Shown piece after piece: positions 17,299 to 25,935 of a stretch of DNA of 64,000 bases (within the stretch, counting starts at the first letter, position 1; each line of letters begins with the position of its first letter). The notes under the pieces are model-generated. The model was not told the origin of the DNA. It was given only the letters and a program-made list of their open reading frames with translations, and did not search any database. The position numbers and the translations under genes were made by a program. Source of the DNA: CAYUYV01 sp964561475 (GTDB lineage Bacteria > Pseudomonadota > Alphaproteobacteria > JAJFIK01); the NCBI GenBank assembly GCA_964561475.1, contig CAZLPU010000015.1, forward strand, positions 8,899-72,898. Direction: 5' to 3'.

Positions 17299-17889
17299 AT
17301 GTCTGATCCCGGCGCCCGGATCATGCCGAATGCGACAGCCATGGTTGCCATCCAACCCGAACAGCCCGGCGACGGTGATCCCATCGCCACTCTTCACCAC
17401 AAAGCCTTTGGACCCGGACGGTTTGCCCGGGCTGGCTATCTCCTGCGCAACGGCACGCCCCATTGCCGGGATCTCTCCCTCGTGGCAAGGGCCGATGACC
17501 GGCTGGTGGCCTCGATCCGCTTTGCTCCCGTAGTGCTCCGGAGGGATCAGGAGACCATTCCGGCCCTTCTTCTCGGGCCCCTTGCTGTTCAGCCAGAGTG
17601 TCAGGGCAAGGGCTTCGGGGTGGCTTTGCTGAAAGAGGGGCTGGCGCGGGCCGCGGCCAGGGGCCACGGCCTTGTCTTTCTCCTGGGGGAGCAGAGCTAC
17701 TACGCCCGTGCCGGTTTTCTCCCGGCCCGGACGGTCACCATCGCCATCCCCCACGATCCGGACCGTCTTCTATATCTACATCTTTGTACTGATTATATCG
17801 GCCCGCCCTCCGGCGTTCTCAGTTCCTTCCGGCACTGCGGCGCATTGCCCCCGGCCGTTGTAAAACAAAAGCCGCGATATAACCGGTGA
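17299..17889 (+). CDS. GNAT-family N-acetyltransferase
   Basis: A protein of up to 196 aa with the GNAT fold. Acetyl-CoA-binding motif A reads LLLGPLAVQPECQGKGFGVA, and the C-terminal YYARAGF is typical of YhbS-like acetyltransferases. Starts at 17299, 17323 and 17341 are all in frame; the last two give N-termini closer to the domain. Substrate unknown. It lies just upstream of the rhodopsin in the same direction, with a 139-base gap, so it is probably separately transcribed. Confidence 0.85.
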   Translation: MSDPGARIMPNATAMVAIQPEQPGDGDPIATLHHKAFGPGRFARAGYLLRNGTPHCRDLSLVARADDRLVASIRFAPVVLRRDQETIPALLLGPLAVQPECQGKGFGVALLKEGLARAAARGHGLVFLLGEQSYYARAGFLPARTVTIAIPHDPDRLLYLHLCTDYIGPPSGVLSSFRHCGALPPAVVKQKPRYNR

Positions 17890-18028
17890 AGCAACCGTAG
17901 CAGAGGCATGGGGTGCGTCATCTGGTCATCAGTAACGGGAGCTTTCCAAGTCATTCTGACGCATACGGCGGATCTCCCGCTCCATGGCCCTAGTTCATGG
18001 CCTGCTGATTTCAAAAAGGGAGGCATCC

Positions 18029-18781
18029 ATGGAACAGCTAACGGCTTTACAATACAGCCTCGTGTTCAACTCAACTTCGTTCGGTATCGCCACCTTCGGG
18101 GCGGCAACCGTGTTCTTCTTCCTGCAGCGGGGGAGTGTCGCACCGGCCTATCGGGCAGCACTGACGATCACCGGTCTGGTAACCCTGATCGCCCTGTATC
18201 ACTACGTCCGCATCCTCGAAAGCTGGACCGGCGCCTATGAACTCTCCGGCGACATGTATGTCGCAACCGGCAAGCCCTTCAACGATGCCTATCGCTACGT
18301 GGACTGGCTGCTGACCGTGCCGCTTCTGTTGGTGGAACTGATTGCGGTCATGGGGCTTTCCCGGGCCGAAACCTGGCGGAAAGGCACCGTCCTTGGCGCA
18401 GCCGCAGCCCTGATGATCGTGCTGGGCTATCCGGGTGAGATTTCCCAAGATGCGGGTGTGCGTTGGTTCTGGTGGGTCGCCGCCATGATCCCGTTCATCT
18501 ATATCGTGTACGAACTCGTGATCGGGATCAGCCGGTCCATCAGCGAGCAGCCTGCCGATGCCCGTGGACTGATCAGTTTCGCCCGTTGGATCGTGGTCGT
18601 CACCTGGTGCTTCTATCCGGTGGTGTTCATCTTCCCGATGATCGGTCTGAGTGGCGCGGATGCAGCAACGGCTGTCCAGGTCGGTTACACCGTCGCCGAC
18701 GTTCTCGCCAAAGCCTTCTTCGGCGTGTTCATCTACCTGATCGCCGTGCGGAAGTCCGAAGCAGACGGCTACGCGGCCTGA
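18029..18781 (+). CDS. Xanthorhodopsin-clade light-driven proton pump
   Basis: A 250-aa seven-helix microbial rhodopsin. Helix C carries D92-T96-E103 (RYVDWLLTVPLLLVEL), the proton acceptor, Thr and donor triad of outward H+ pumps. K228 (DVLAKAF) binds retinal. His58 lies 34 residues before D92, the spacing of xanthorhodopsin and Gloeobacter rhodopsin rather than proteorhodopsin. Leu100, at the spectral-tuning position, predicts green absorption. The residue aligned with the antenna-carotenoid Gly is Trp149 (RWFWW). ATG 18029 has AAGGGAGG upstream. blh follows, so retinal supply is linked. Confidence 0.95.
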   Translation: MEQLTALQYSLVFNSTSFGIATFGAATVFFFLQRGSVAPAYRAALTITGLVTLIALYHYVRILESWTGAYELSGDMYVATGKPFNDAYRYVDWLLTVPLLLVELIAVMGLSRAETWRKGTVLGAAAALMIVLGYPGEISQDAGVRWFWWVAAMIPFIYIVYELVIGISRSISEQPADARGLISFARWIVVVTWCFYPVVFIFPMIGLSGADAATAVQVGYTVADVLAKAFFGVFIYLIAVRKSEADGYAA

Positions 18782-18797
18782 TCGCTCACTTTGTCCC

Positions 18798-18823
18798 GGG
18801 GCGGGGTGTGTGCACCCCGCCCC
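18798..18823 (+). terminator. GC-rich hairpin after rhodopsin
   Basis: A perfect 11-bp stem GGGGCGGGGTG / CACCCCGCCCC with a TGTG loop, 17 bases after the rhodopsin stop. No T tract follows, so it may stabilise the 3' end of the rhodopsin mRNA rather than terminate. Confidence 0.7.
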
Positions 18824-18840
18824 AGGATGCAATCTTCCGG

Positions 18841-18880
18841 GCGGGCGGGCCTTTTTAAGGCACGTCCGCCCGCATTGTTT
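18841..18880 (+). terminator. Second hairpin between rhodopsin and blh, possible attenuator
   Basis: GCGGGCGG (18841-18848) pairs with CCGCCCGC (18866-18873). The loop contains an inner GCCTT/AAGGC stem, and ATTGTTT follows. It is a leaky terminator candidate directly before the blh ribosome-binding site. Confidence 0.6.
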
Positions 18881-18899
18881 CCCCGCCCAGGAGCCCGGT

Positions 18900-19868
18900 A
18901 TGGTGCACACTCACACATCGTGGGGTCTCATTCCCTTTCATGCTTCCGGTTTGGGAAGTATTGCCGGGATCGTCGGGTTAGCGGCCGCCATCCTTTATGG
19001 GGTAAGCGGATATGATCTCTCCCTGCACCACCAGCTCTTGATCGCCATGCCCTTGATCGGCCTTGTCGGTCTGCCCCATGGCGGCATGGACATGGCCGTT
19101 GGTCACTGCCTGTTGCGCAAACGCTGGGGGCCGTCCTGGTACGTACCGTTTACCCTCCTTTACCTCTGCGCGGGCGCTGTGATGTTCATGGCGTGGCTGG
19201 TCGAACCGGTCCTGGCGCTCGGGCTTTTTCTCACGGTTTCCCTTTTTCATTTCGGTCAGGAGGACGCGTCAGCCCACGATGCGGGCGCTGATCCCATGCT
19301 CATACTGGCTTTCGGCGCGGCACCTTTCGGGACAGCGCTGGCTGCCTCCCCTGAGGATGTCACCGTGCTGTTCAACGCCCTCATTGCCCACGGGGCCGGG
19401 AGGTCGGACACGGGACTCTTACGGATCGGGATGTTGGAACCGGAAATGGTTCAGGCCGCAGGTCTTACGCTCGTCGCCCTGGTGCCTCTCGCGCTGCTCT
19501 TGCGGTTGCGCCACACGGGCCTTGCACGGATCGTTCTGGAGTTGACCTGCACCATGGCCTTGTTCCTGGTGCTGCCCGCCCTTCTGGCGTTTTCCGTCTA
19601 TTTTTCATTCATCCATGCCCCGCGCCACATGATCGCGACGGAGCACTGGGTCCGCGCCCGGGGCATGACCGGCAGACGCAGCCTCTATGGCCTGACGGCA
19701 GGAGCAGCGATCGCTGCTTTGACGGGGGCATGCCTCGTGTTTCTGGTGGGACAGTCGGAGTTGGGTTTATTCGAATCCCCGCAACAGGCCTTCACCATGA
19801 TCATCTTCATCGGGCTAAGCGTGCTGACCGCGCCCCATGTGCTTTTGAAACATTTTACCGGCCACTGA
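18900..19868 (+). CDS. blh: Beta-carotene 15,15'-dioxygenase, Brp/Blh family
   Basis: A 322-aa integral membrane enzyme cleaving beta-carotene into two retinals for the rhodopsin. Family motifs with metal-binding histidines are GLPHGGMD, SLFHFGQED, YFSFIHAPRHM and TAPHVLLKH. Several hydrophobic segments lie between them. ATG 18900 follows CAGGAG. It is co-oriented with the rhodopsin after two hairpins, so it is probably expressed at a lower level. Carotenoid (crt) genes are not in the window and must be elsewhere. Confidence 0.93.
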   Translation: MVHTHTSWGLIPFHASGLGSIAGIVGLAAAILYGVSGYDLSLHHQLLIAMPLIGLVGLPHGGMDMAVGHCLLRKRWGPSWYVPFTLLYLCAGAVMFMAWLVEPVLALGLFLTVSLFHFGQEDASAHDAGADPMLILAFGAAPFGTALAASPEDVTVLFNALIAHGAGRSDTGLLRIGMLEPEMVQAAGLTLVALVPLALLLRLRHTGLARIVLELTCTMALFLVLPALLAFSVYFSFIHAPRHMIATEHWVRARGMTGRRSLYGLTAGAAIAALTGACLVFLVGQSELGLFESPQQAFTMIIFIGLSVLTAPHVLLKHFTGH

Positions 19869-19883
19869 CGGCGCGGATCCATT

Positions 19884-22031
19884 TCACCGCGCTTCCCACC
19901 GCCAGGCAAAGATCAGCAGGCCGAGCAGCATGGCGACCAGCAGGGCAGGGGGCGCAAGGGGCACGTCCCGGCTGGATCGCACTTCAAAACGCTGGTGGTC
20001 CACAAGGCCGAGCCAGCCCTGGCCCGCGGTCTCACGTCCCACCCGCACCCGCCGGATACCCGGCAGATTGACCGCCTCGGGGCCGTTTTCCGCAGCCCAG
20101 AACACCCCGCCTCCCGTACCCGCTTCCACAGGTTTAAGGGGCACTGAACTAGGGCGCACATCGGCAAATTCCCGGCTGTTCAGGGGGCCGACGGCGGCAA
20201 CCGCGGTCAAGGTGCCGCTTTGCAGCCGGAACAGGCCGATTTCATCGGTCTCCAGACGGCCGCGCCAGATCCCCGGCCCGTCCGATTCCAGAGCAACCTC
20301 GATTTCATTTCCATCCGGGGTGGTCACAAGGACCGGTCCAACGGTTTCTTCCATGGACCGGCGGGTGATCTCGATGGCCCGGCCCCGGCTGGTGGCCCGC
20401 AGGACCTCTTCTTCGAGTTCCGGTTCCCGCATCAGCCAGTGGGCGGCCCGGCGCAACAATTCCTGCTGAGGCCCGCCCCCTTCAAAGCCCCGGGACCAGA
20501 GCCAGATGTGATCGGACAGCAGAAGGGCAATGCGGCCCTCGCCGGTTCGGTCCAGAACCATCAGCGGGCGCTCTCCCGGACCGGTCATCACCACGGTGCC
20601 CCGCTTGACCTCGGCATCGATGAGCCGGAACCACCGGCCCCATTGCGGTTCCGCCGTATCCGGAGTGTCTTCCTCGCTCACCGCCTGGGCGTCCCCGGTT
20701 TGGGCATCCCCCGTCTGGCCTTGCTGGCCGGGTTCGGCAAGATCCGCGGTCACCGGATGACGGGCCCCCGCCGTGGTCACACCCGGCTTATAGGGTTCCT
20801 CGATCACCTCCCCCGTCGGCACGGCGGGCAGCACAGCGGAAAGACCCGACTGGTAGATGCTGGCATTGGTGGCAAAGGCCGGACCGGTGGCCACCAGGAG
20901 CGCGCCGCCCTGTTCCACATAGCGGGCGACATTGCTGAGATAGGCAAGCTGAAGCACACCCCGGCGCTTGAAACGGTCGAAAATCACCAGGTCGAATTCG
21001 TTGAGTTTTTCCGCGAACAGTTCCTGGGTGGGAAACTCGATCAGGGCCAGTTCGTCCTGGGACGTATAATCCTGCTTGTCCGGCGAACGCAGAATGGTGA
21101 AGTGGATCAGGTCGACCGCCGGGTCTGATTTCAGCAGATCCCGCCAGGTGCGCTGGCCCATATGGGGCTCGCCGGACACCAGCAGCACTTTCAGACGGTC
21201 CCGGACACCGCTGATGGCCAGGGCCATCCGGTTGTTGAGCATGGTCAACTCTTCCGGACCCGCGTCCACGCTCAATTCCAGCACATTGCTGCCCGAATGG
21301 TTGATGCCCAGGTTGAGATCCACCGGCTCCCCCACGGGGATGGGGCGGGCACCGAGCTCCTGCCCGTCGAGGCGTCCGGACAAGGTGGCGGTGGCCGGGC
21401 CCGCGCCCGGTTCCGACCCCAGATCATCGACACGGACCCGCACAGTCACGGTCTTGCCCACAATGCCGAAGGCGGGGGCAGTCAGCACCGTGAGTTTCCG
21501 GTCTCCTACATCCCGTGCGCCGGTCAGCAGGCTGTGGACCGGCGCAGGGAACCCCGCCGGGCGGCCGCTTTCCGGCACGTCGTGGATCTGGCCGTCGGTA
21601 ATCAGAATGGCCCCGGCGAGCCTGTCCGCGGGCAGATCCGCCGCCGCCGTCTGAAGGGCCGAGAACAGATAGGTGCCCTCGTCGTCCTCGCTCCCGGTCC
21701 GGATGATCCGCAGCTCCAGGCCTTCCATGCGGGCGACCCGCTCCTGAAGGGCTTCCAGAATGGCGTCAGCCTCTTCTTTTCGGTCGCCGATATCCTGGCT
21801 GCGGCTTTCGTCCACCACCACCGTGAGCACATCGGGAATGGGCGCCCGGTCTTCTTCGCGCAGGACCGGATTCATCAGAACAAGGATCAGGCCCGCCAGA
21901 AACGGCGTGCGCAGCCACATGCCCCGGGCCTTCAGGATCAGGCCCGCAAGAACAAGAACCACCACAGCGGCCATGGCTCCGATCAGCAGGGGAAAGGGCA
22001 GGAGAGGGGCGAATTGCAGATCCCAGGTCAT
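19884..22031 (-). CDS. Membrane protein with glutamine-amidotransferase-like region (MoxR cluster)
   Basis: A 715-aa protein with two N-terminal membrane helices (~12-34, 40-54) and one at the extreme C-terminus (~692-710). A vWA-like part (VLTVVVDESRSQDIGD, then ILITDGQIHDV) is followed by an Ig-like stretch and a class I glutamine-amidotransferase-like Rossmann part (LKVLLVSGEP, DLVIFDRF, GGALLVATGP). An intact catalytic Cys triad was not found. It is the last gene of the MoxR operon, with ATGA overlap to the preceding gene. It probably forms part of a membrane chaperone or assembly complex with DUF4159 and DUF58; function inferred. Confidence 0.8.
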   Translation of the reverse strand: MTWDLQFAPLLPFPLLIGAMAAVVVLVLAGLILKARGMWLRTPFLAGLILVLMNPVLREEDRAPIPDVLTVVVDESRSQDIGDRKEEADAILEALQERVARMEGLELRIIRTGSEDDEGTYLFSALQTAAADLPADRLAGAILITDGQIHDVPESGRPAGFPAPVHSLLTGARDVGDRKLTVLTAPAFGIVGKTVTVRVRVDDLGSEPGAGPATATLSGRLDGQELGARPIPVGEPVDLNLGINHSGSNVLELSVDAGPEELTMLNNRMALAISGVRDRLKVLLVSGEPHMGQRTWRDLLKSDPAVDLIHFTILRSPDKQDYTSQDELALIEFPTQELFAEKLNEFDLVIFDRFKRRGVLQLAYLSNVARYVEQGGALLVATGPAFATNASIYQSGLSAVLPAVPTGEVIEEPYKPGVTTAGARHPVTADLAEPGQQGQTGDAQTGDAQAVSEEDTPDTAEPQWGRWFRLIDAEVKRGTVVMTGPGERPLMVLDRTGEGRIALLLSDHIWLWSRGFEGGGPQQELLRRAAHWLMREPELEEEVLRATSRGRAIEITRRSMEETVGPVLVTTPDGNEIEVALESDGPGIWRGRLETDEIGLFRLQSGTLTAVAAVGPLNSREFADVRPSSVPLKPVEAGTGGGVFWAAENGPEAVNLPGIRRVRVGRETAGQGWLGLVDHQRFEVRSSRDVPLAPPALLVAMLLGLLIFAWRWEAR

Positions 22032-24877
22032 TGTCCCAACCGCTCCAGAATGGCCGGCACATGGACCTGATCGGCCTTGTAGTTGCCGCTCAACGTGTAC
22101 ATCACAAGATTGACCCCGAACCGGTAGGCCAGTTCCCTCTGGCGCTCACCGCCGGGCACCGGGGCCACGACGGCGGCCCCGCGCGGCCCCCTGGCCCAGG
22201 CCGAGGCCCAGTCATTGGCGCCGATGATAATGGGTGAGACCCCATCATGGCGGCTGGGGGTTGTGGCAATGGGATTGTCCGCCCCGCCCTCGGTGCCCGG
22301 CGGCGGAGCCTGCACCCAGACTTCGCCGCCCGCATAGCGACCAGGAAATTCCGTAAGAAGATAAAAAGCCTTGCCCAGCACATGGCCGTCGGGGACCGGG
22401 ACCAGGGGGGGAATGTCCAGGTCCTGCACAAGAGCGCGCAGGGCGCCCTGGGCCGTGTCCAGGCCCGTGGCATCAAGACCGCCCACCGCGCTGCCATGGT
22501 CGGCGGTGTCGAATAGGATTGTCCCGCCGTTCTTCATGTAGGTGTCGATGGCCCGCAGACCCTCCGGAGACAGAGTGCCCTGGCCCGGCGTCACCCGCCA
22601 GTAGATCAGGGGATAGAAAACCAGAGGATCCCGGCCCGGCTCCACGCCCACGGGCGGGCCGGACTCGAAGGCCGTGCGCGCGGCGATCACCTGGCCCAGC
22701 CCCTCCAGACCCTGGCGGGACATGGCATCCGAGGCCGCGTCCCCGGTCTCCACATAGGCGAGATGGGTCACCCGCGTGGCCGCCAGAGCGCGGCTGTCTT
22801 GAGCTGCGCTATCGCCGTTGCCCTGAGCCAGCGCATGGGTCGGCGCCAGAACGGTGCCTGCGGTGCCCGCGGTCAGTGCAAACAGGATCATAGCGGCCCC
22901 AGCCTCGCCGGACCGGCGCAAGAGCCGGTTCAGCCCGCCGGTCTGACCGGTCAGGGCCAGGGAAGCCACAAGGTCGATCAGTCCAAGGATGAACGCCGCG
23001 ATCAGGGCCGCTGCCCGCAGATCCAGGGACGAAGCCCCCTCATAGCGTCCGGTGGCGATGTCGCCCTCAAGCCCGCCCATGACCCGGTAGGCGGGCTCCT
23101 CCGGCGCGACATTGTAAGCGATTTCCCCCCCTTCCCGGCCGTAGAGCCCAGGCTGGCGGCGTCCGTCCGGCGCCCGGTTCAGGTCTTCCGCCCGCAGGGC
23201 CAGGACCGCAGCCGGGGGCTGGCCCAGGGCGCCCAGGCCGTCAAGGGTGCGCACCGGCGCATAGGGACCCGTGAAACCGGATGATCCCTGGGCGGCGGGC
23301 ATGCCCGGCGAAAGGGCAATCAGACGGCGGAGCATCTCCACATAAAGCCCCGACAGGGGCAGGGTGGACCAATCCTGGTTGGCGGTGACGTGGATCAGGA
23401 TCATCCAGCCCCGGCCGGTTCGGTCGGCAGTGACCAGGGGGGTGCCGTCTTCCAGCCGCGCCCAGGTGCGGGCATCGAGATCCGGCGAGGGCTCCGCCAG
23501 CACCTGGCGCTCGATGATCACTTCCTCGCTGACCGGCAGACCGGCAAACGGACTGTCATCCTCGAAGGGCGCAAGTCCCTTGGGCGTCTCCCAGGACAGG
23601 GTACCCCCCAGGGCCCGCCCGCCCCGGCGGATGGTGACCGGGAGAAGATCGTCGCTGCGCCGGGCAAGGCGGGGGCCTGCAAACCGGATCAGCACGCCCC
23701 CTTCATCCACCCATTCGCCCACCCGGTCCCGGTCCGGGCCGACAATCTGACCCACATCCGAGAGGATCAGCACACTGAGACCGCTGTCCAGGAGGGTGCC
23801 CAGTTCGCCTTCCCGCAGGTCGGCATAGGGCACCAGCGCCCGGCGCAGATAGTACAGGTCAGACAGAAGGGGACGGGCGGAGGTGGTTCCGTCGCCGGAG
23901 ACCACGCCCGTGGGTTTGCGCCGCCAGTTGCCATCCAGCAGGAACACCCCGCCCGCGGACCGGTCCGCAGGCCCAAGCGCGAACCGGGCGGCCCGGTTGC
24001 GGACTTCAAGGGGCAGGTCCCATTCCGCAAGCGTGCGGGTCTCGTCGGCCTCAAACCGGAAGGAGGCATTGCCCAGGACCCGTCCGTCAGTCCCCAGAAG
24101 AGCGGCCTCCCCCTGACGGGCACTGCCCTGGCTGCCCCTCGGGCGCAGAACGGGGATGGTGATCCGGTTGCCTTCCGTTTCCGGCCGATTGAAGGCAAGG
24201 GCCAGACGGTCATTCGGTTCGCTCAGCACCGTGACGGCCCCCAGATTGGCCAGGGCCCGGCCGAAATCTCGGGCCGCTCCGTAAGTCAGTCCATCGGACA
24301 GCCAGGCCACGGCCCGGGTACCGGTGACCCCGGGCAGGGTCCGCTTGAGGGCATCCAGCCGGTCCACCAGGGCCGCCCGGTCCGGGGCATAGGGCTGGGG
24401 TTTCAGATTGGCCGCCTGGGTCCGGGCATCCCGGGCGGTGAGCACATCGAGGGTCGGCGGCGTTGCGGTGGCCGTGGGGATCAGCACCACGGGCCGGTTT
24501 TCCCGTTCCGCCTCATCCAGAAATCCGTTCAGGGTTTCCATCCGCTTGGGCCAGCCCGGGGCCGCCGCCCAGCCGTTGTCCACCACCAGCACCAGGGCTC
24601 CGGTGCCCGGGGTCCGGTCCGCCGCGTTCCACAAGGGTCCGGCCAGAGCGGCAATCACCAGGGCTGCAAGCAGCAGGCGCAGGGCCATCAGCCACCAGGG
24701 CATGCGGGCAGGCGTTTCCTCTTCGCTCGCCAGACCCAGGAGCAGGCGCAGGGCGGGAAAGCGCACCACCCGGGGTGCCGGCGGGGATACCCGCAGCAGC
24801 CACCACAGGACCGGCAGGGCCAGAAGTCCCAGCAGGATCGCCGGCGTCATGAAGCTCAGGGCTCCGATCGTCAGCAT
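22028..24877 (-). CDS. DUF4159 protein with BatA-like membrane N-terminus
   Basis: A 949-aa protein. It opens with a BatA-type N-terminal membrane segment (LLGLLALPVLWWLLRVSPPAP) and a second helix (LRLLLAALVIAALAGPLW). A vWA-like domain follows (LVLVVDNGWAA), then a Rossmann-like region with DVGQIVGPDRD. Further membrane helices (~640-700) precede the C-terminal DUF4159 domain (THLAYVETGD through TLSGNYKADQVHVP). The start at 24877 resembles homologues; 24937 is in frame. Overlap with the next gene and the upstream DUF58 and MoxR genes define a four-gene operon. Confidence 0.88.
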   Translation of the reverse strand: MLTIGALSFMTPAILLGLLALPVLWWLLRVSPPAPRVVRFPALRLLLGLASEEETPARMPWWLMALRLLLAALVIAALAGPLWNAADRTPGTGALVLVVDNGWAAAPGWPKRMETLNGFLDEAERENRPVVLIPTATATPPTLDVLTARDARTQAANLKPQPYAPDRAALVDRLDALKRTLPGVTGTRAVAWLSDGLTYGAARDFGRALANLGAVTVLSEPNDRLALAFNRPETEGNRITIPVLRPRGSQGSARQGEAALLGTDGRVLGNASFRFEADETRTLAEWDLPLEVRNRAARFALGPADRSAGGVFLLDGNWRRKPTGVVSGDGTTSARPLLSDLYYLRRALVPYADLREGELGTLLDSGLSVLILSDVGQIVGPDRDRVGEWVDEGGVLIRFAGPRLARRSDDLLPVTIRRGGRALGGTLSWETPKGLAPFEDDSPFAGLPVSEEVIIERQVLAEPSPDLDARTWARLEDGTPLVTADRTGRGWMILIHVTANQDWSTLPLSGLYVEMLRRLIALSPGMPAAQGSSGFTGPYAPVRTLDGLGALGQPPAAVLALRAEDLNRAPDGRRQPGLYGREGGEIAYNVAPEEPAYRVMGGLEGDIATGRYEGASSLDLRAAALIAAFILGLIDLVASLALTGQTGGLNRLLRRSGEAGAAMILFALTAGTAGTVLAPTHALAQGNGDSAAQDSRALAATRVTHLAYVETGDAASDAMSRQGLEGLGQVIAARTAFESGPPVGVEPGRDPLVFYPLIYWRVTPGQGTLSPEGLRAIDTYMKNGGTILFDTADHGSAVGGLDATGLDTAQGALRALVQDLDIPPLVPVPDGHVLGKAFYLLTEFPGRYAGGEVWVQAPPPGTEGGADNPIATTPSRHDGVSPIIIGANDWASAWARGPRGAAVVAPVPGGERQRELAYRFGVNLVMYTLSGNYKADQVHVPAILERLGQ

Positions 24878-24982
24878 GGCGGCATAATCCCCCGTCGTCC
24901 TTTCAGTGTGCGATGGTTCAGGTTGTGATGGGTCCACTGGCGCCGGTCTGGGTCAGGCCTGTCCAGATCAAACCAGGCCCGG

Positions 24983-25918
24983 TCAGAACCCGCGCCGGTA
25001 GCGTTTGCCCGCCACCAGATCATGAAGAGCGGCCAGAACCGAGTGGATGGTTCGGTCCGTGCGGTGGGTGGTCAAGGTCCAGCCGCTGCGCCGGGCCGCC
25101 GTCTGGATCGCAGCCCGGTGACGGGCCAGGGCACGGGCATAATCCTCCCGCAGACTTTCCGCGCGCCCGACCGTAAGACTGGCGGCCTCTTCCAGGTCTT
25201 CAAACTGCGCCCGGCCGGTGAAGGGCAGATCCTCCTCCGCCGGATCCAGCACATGCACCAGATGCCCTTTGGTGCCCGCCCCACTCAGTTGGCGGATCCG
25301 GTGGGCGATTGTTCCCGTTTCCATCAGGAAATCACTGACCAGGACAATCCGCGCCGACCGGGACTGCCCAAGACCCTGGGGGATCATCCCCAAATCAAGG
25401 GATGGCGGCGTTGTCAGGTGTTCCGCAAGCTGACGCAGCGCCCCACGGCCATTTCCAGGACGCACGGTTCCGTCCAGGCTGCCGACCCGTTCACCACCCC
25501 GGGCCAGCAGAACAGCCAAAGCCATGGCGATCAGGGCCGCCCTGTCCGCCTTGGTGGGCAGGCCATCACCGCTCGCATAATCCATGGAAGGGGACCCGTC
25601 CGCCCACAAATAGACCGTATGGGCCGCTTCCCATTCGGTTTCCCGCACGTAAAGCTTGTCGGTCCGGGCGGACTGGCGCCAGTCGATGGACGCGGCCGGA
25701 TCACCTTCCCCATAGCGCCGGTACTGCCAGAACGTCTCGCCGGGACCCTTCGCCTTGCGTCCATGGACACCGGGCGCCAGGGTTCTTGCCACCTGCTCCG
25801 CCTCCACCAGAAGAGGCGGCAGGGAGAGGGCGGTCTGTTCCCCTTCATCCCGGAGCAGGGCCTGGGGGTTTGCATGTCCGCGATTGACCGGCGCGGCGTT
25901 CCGGAAACGTCCTGTCAT
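24983..25918 (-). CDS. DUF58 domain protein
   Basis: A 311-aa protein of the DUF58 family that partners MoxR ATPases. The family core FWQYRRYGEGDPAASIDWRQ is followed by ARTDKLYVRE, then a vWA-like half with VYLWADGSPSMDY (degenerate MIDAS DxSxS), ALIAMALAVLLARGG and IVLVSDFL. It is soluble with no membrane segment. It lies 17 bases after moxR, so it is surely co-transcribed. Confidence 0.93.
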   Translation of the reverse strand: MTGRFRNAAPVNRGHANPQALLRDEGEQTALSLPPLLVEAEQVARTLAPGVHGRKAKGPGETFWQYRRYGEGDPAASIDWRQSARTDKLYVRETEWEAAHTVYLWADGSPSMDYASGDGLPTKADRAALIAMALAVLLARGGERVGSLDGTVRPGNGRGALRQLAEHLTTPPSLDLGMIPQGLGQSRSARIVLVSDFLMETGTIAHRIRQLSGAGTKGHLVHVLDPAEEDLPFTGRAQFEDLEEAASLTVGRAESLREDYARALARHRAAIQTAARRSGWTLTTHRTDRTIHSVLAALHDLVAGKRYRRGF

Positions 25919-25935
25919 GGTGCCGGTCCCGTGCT

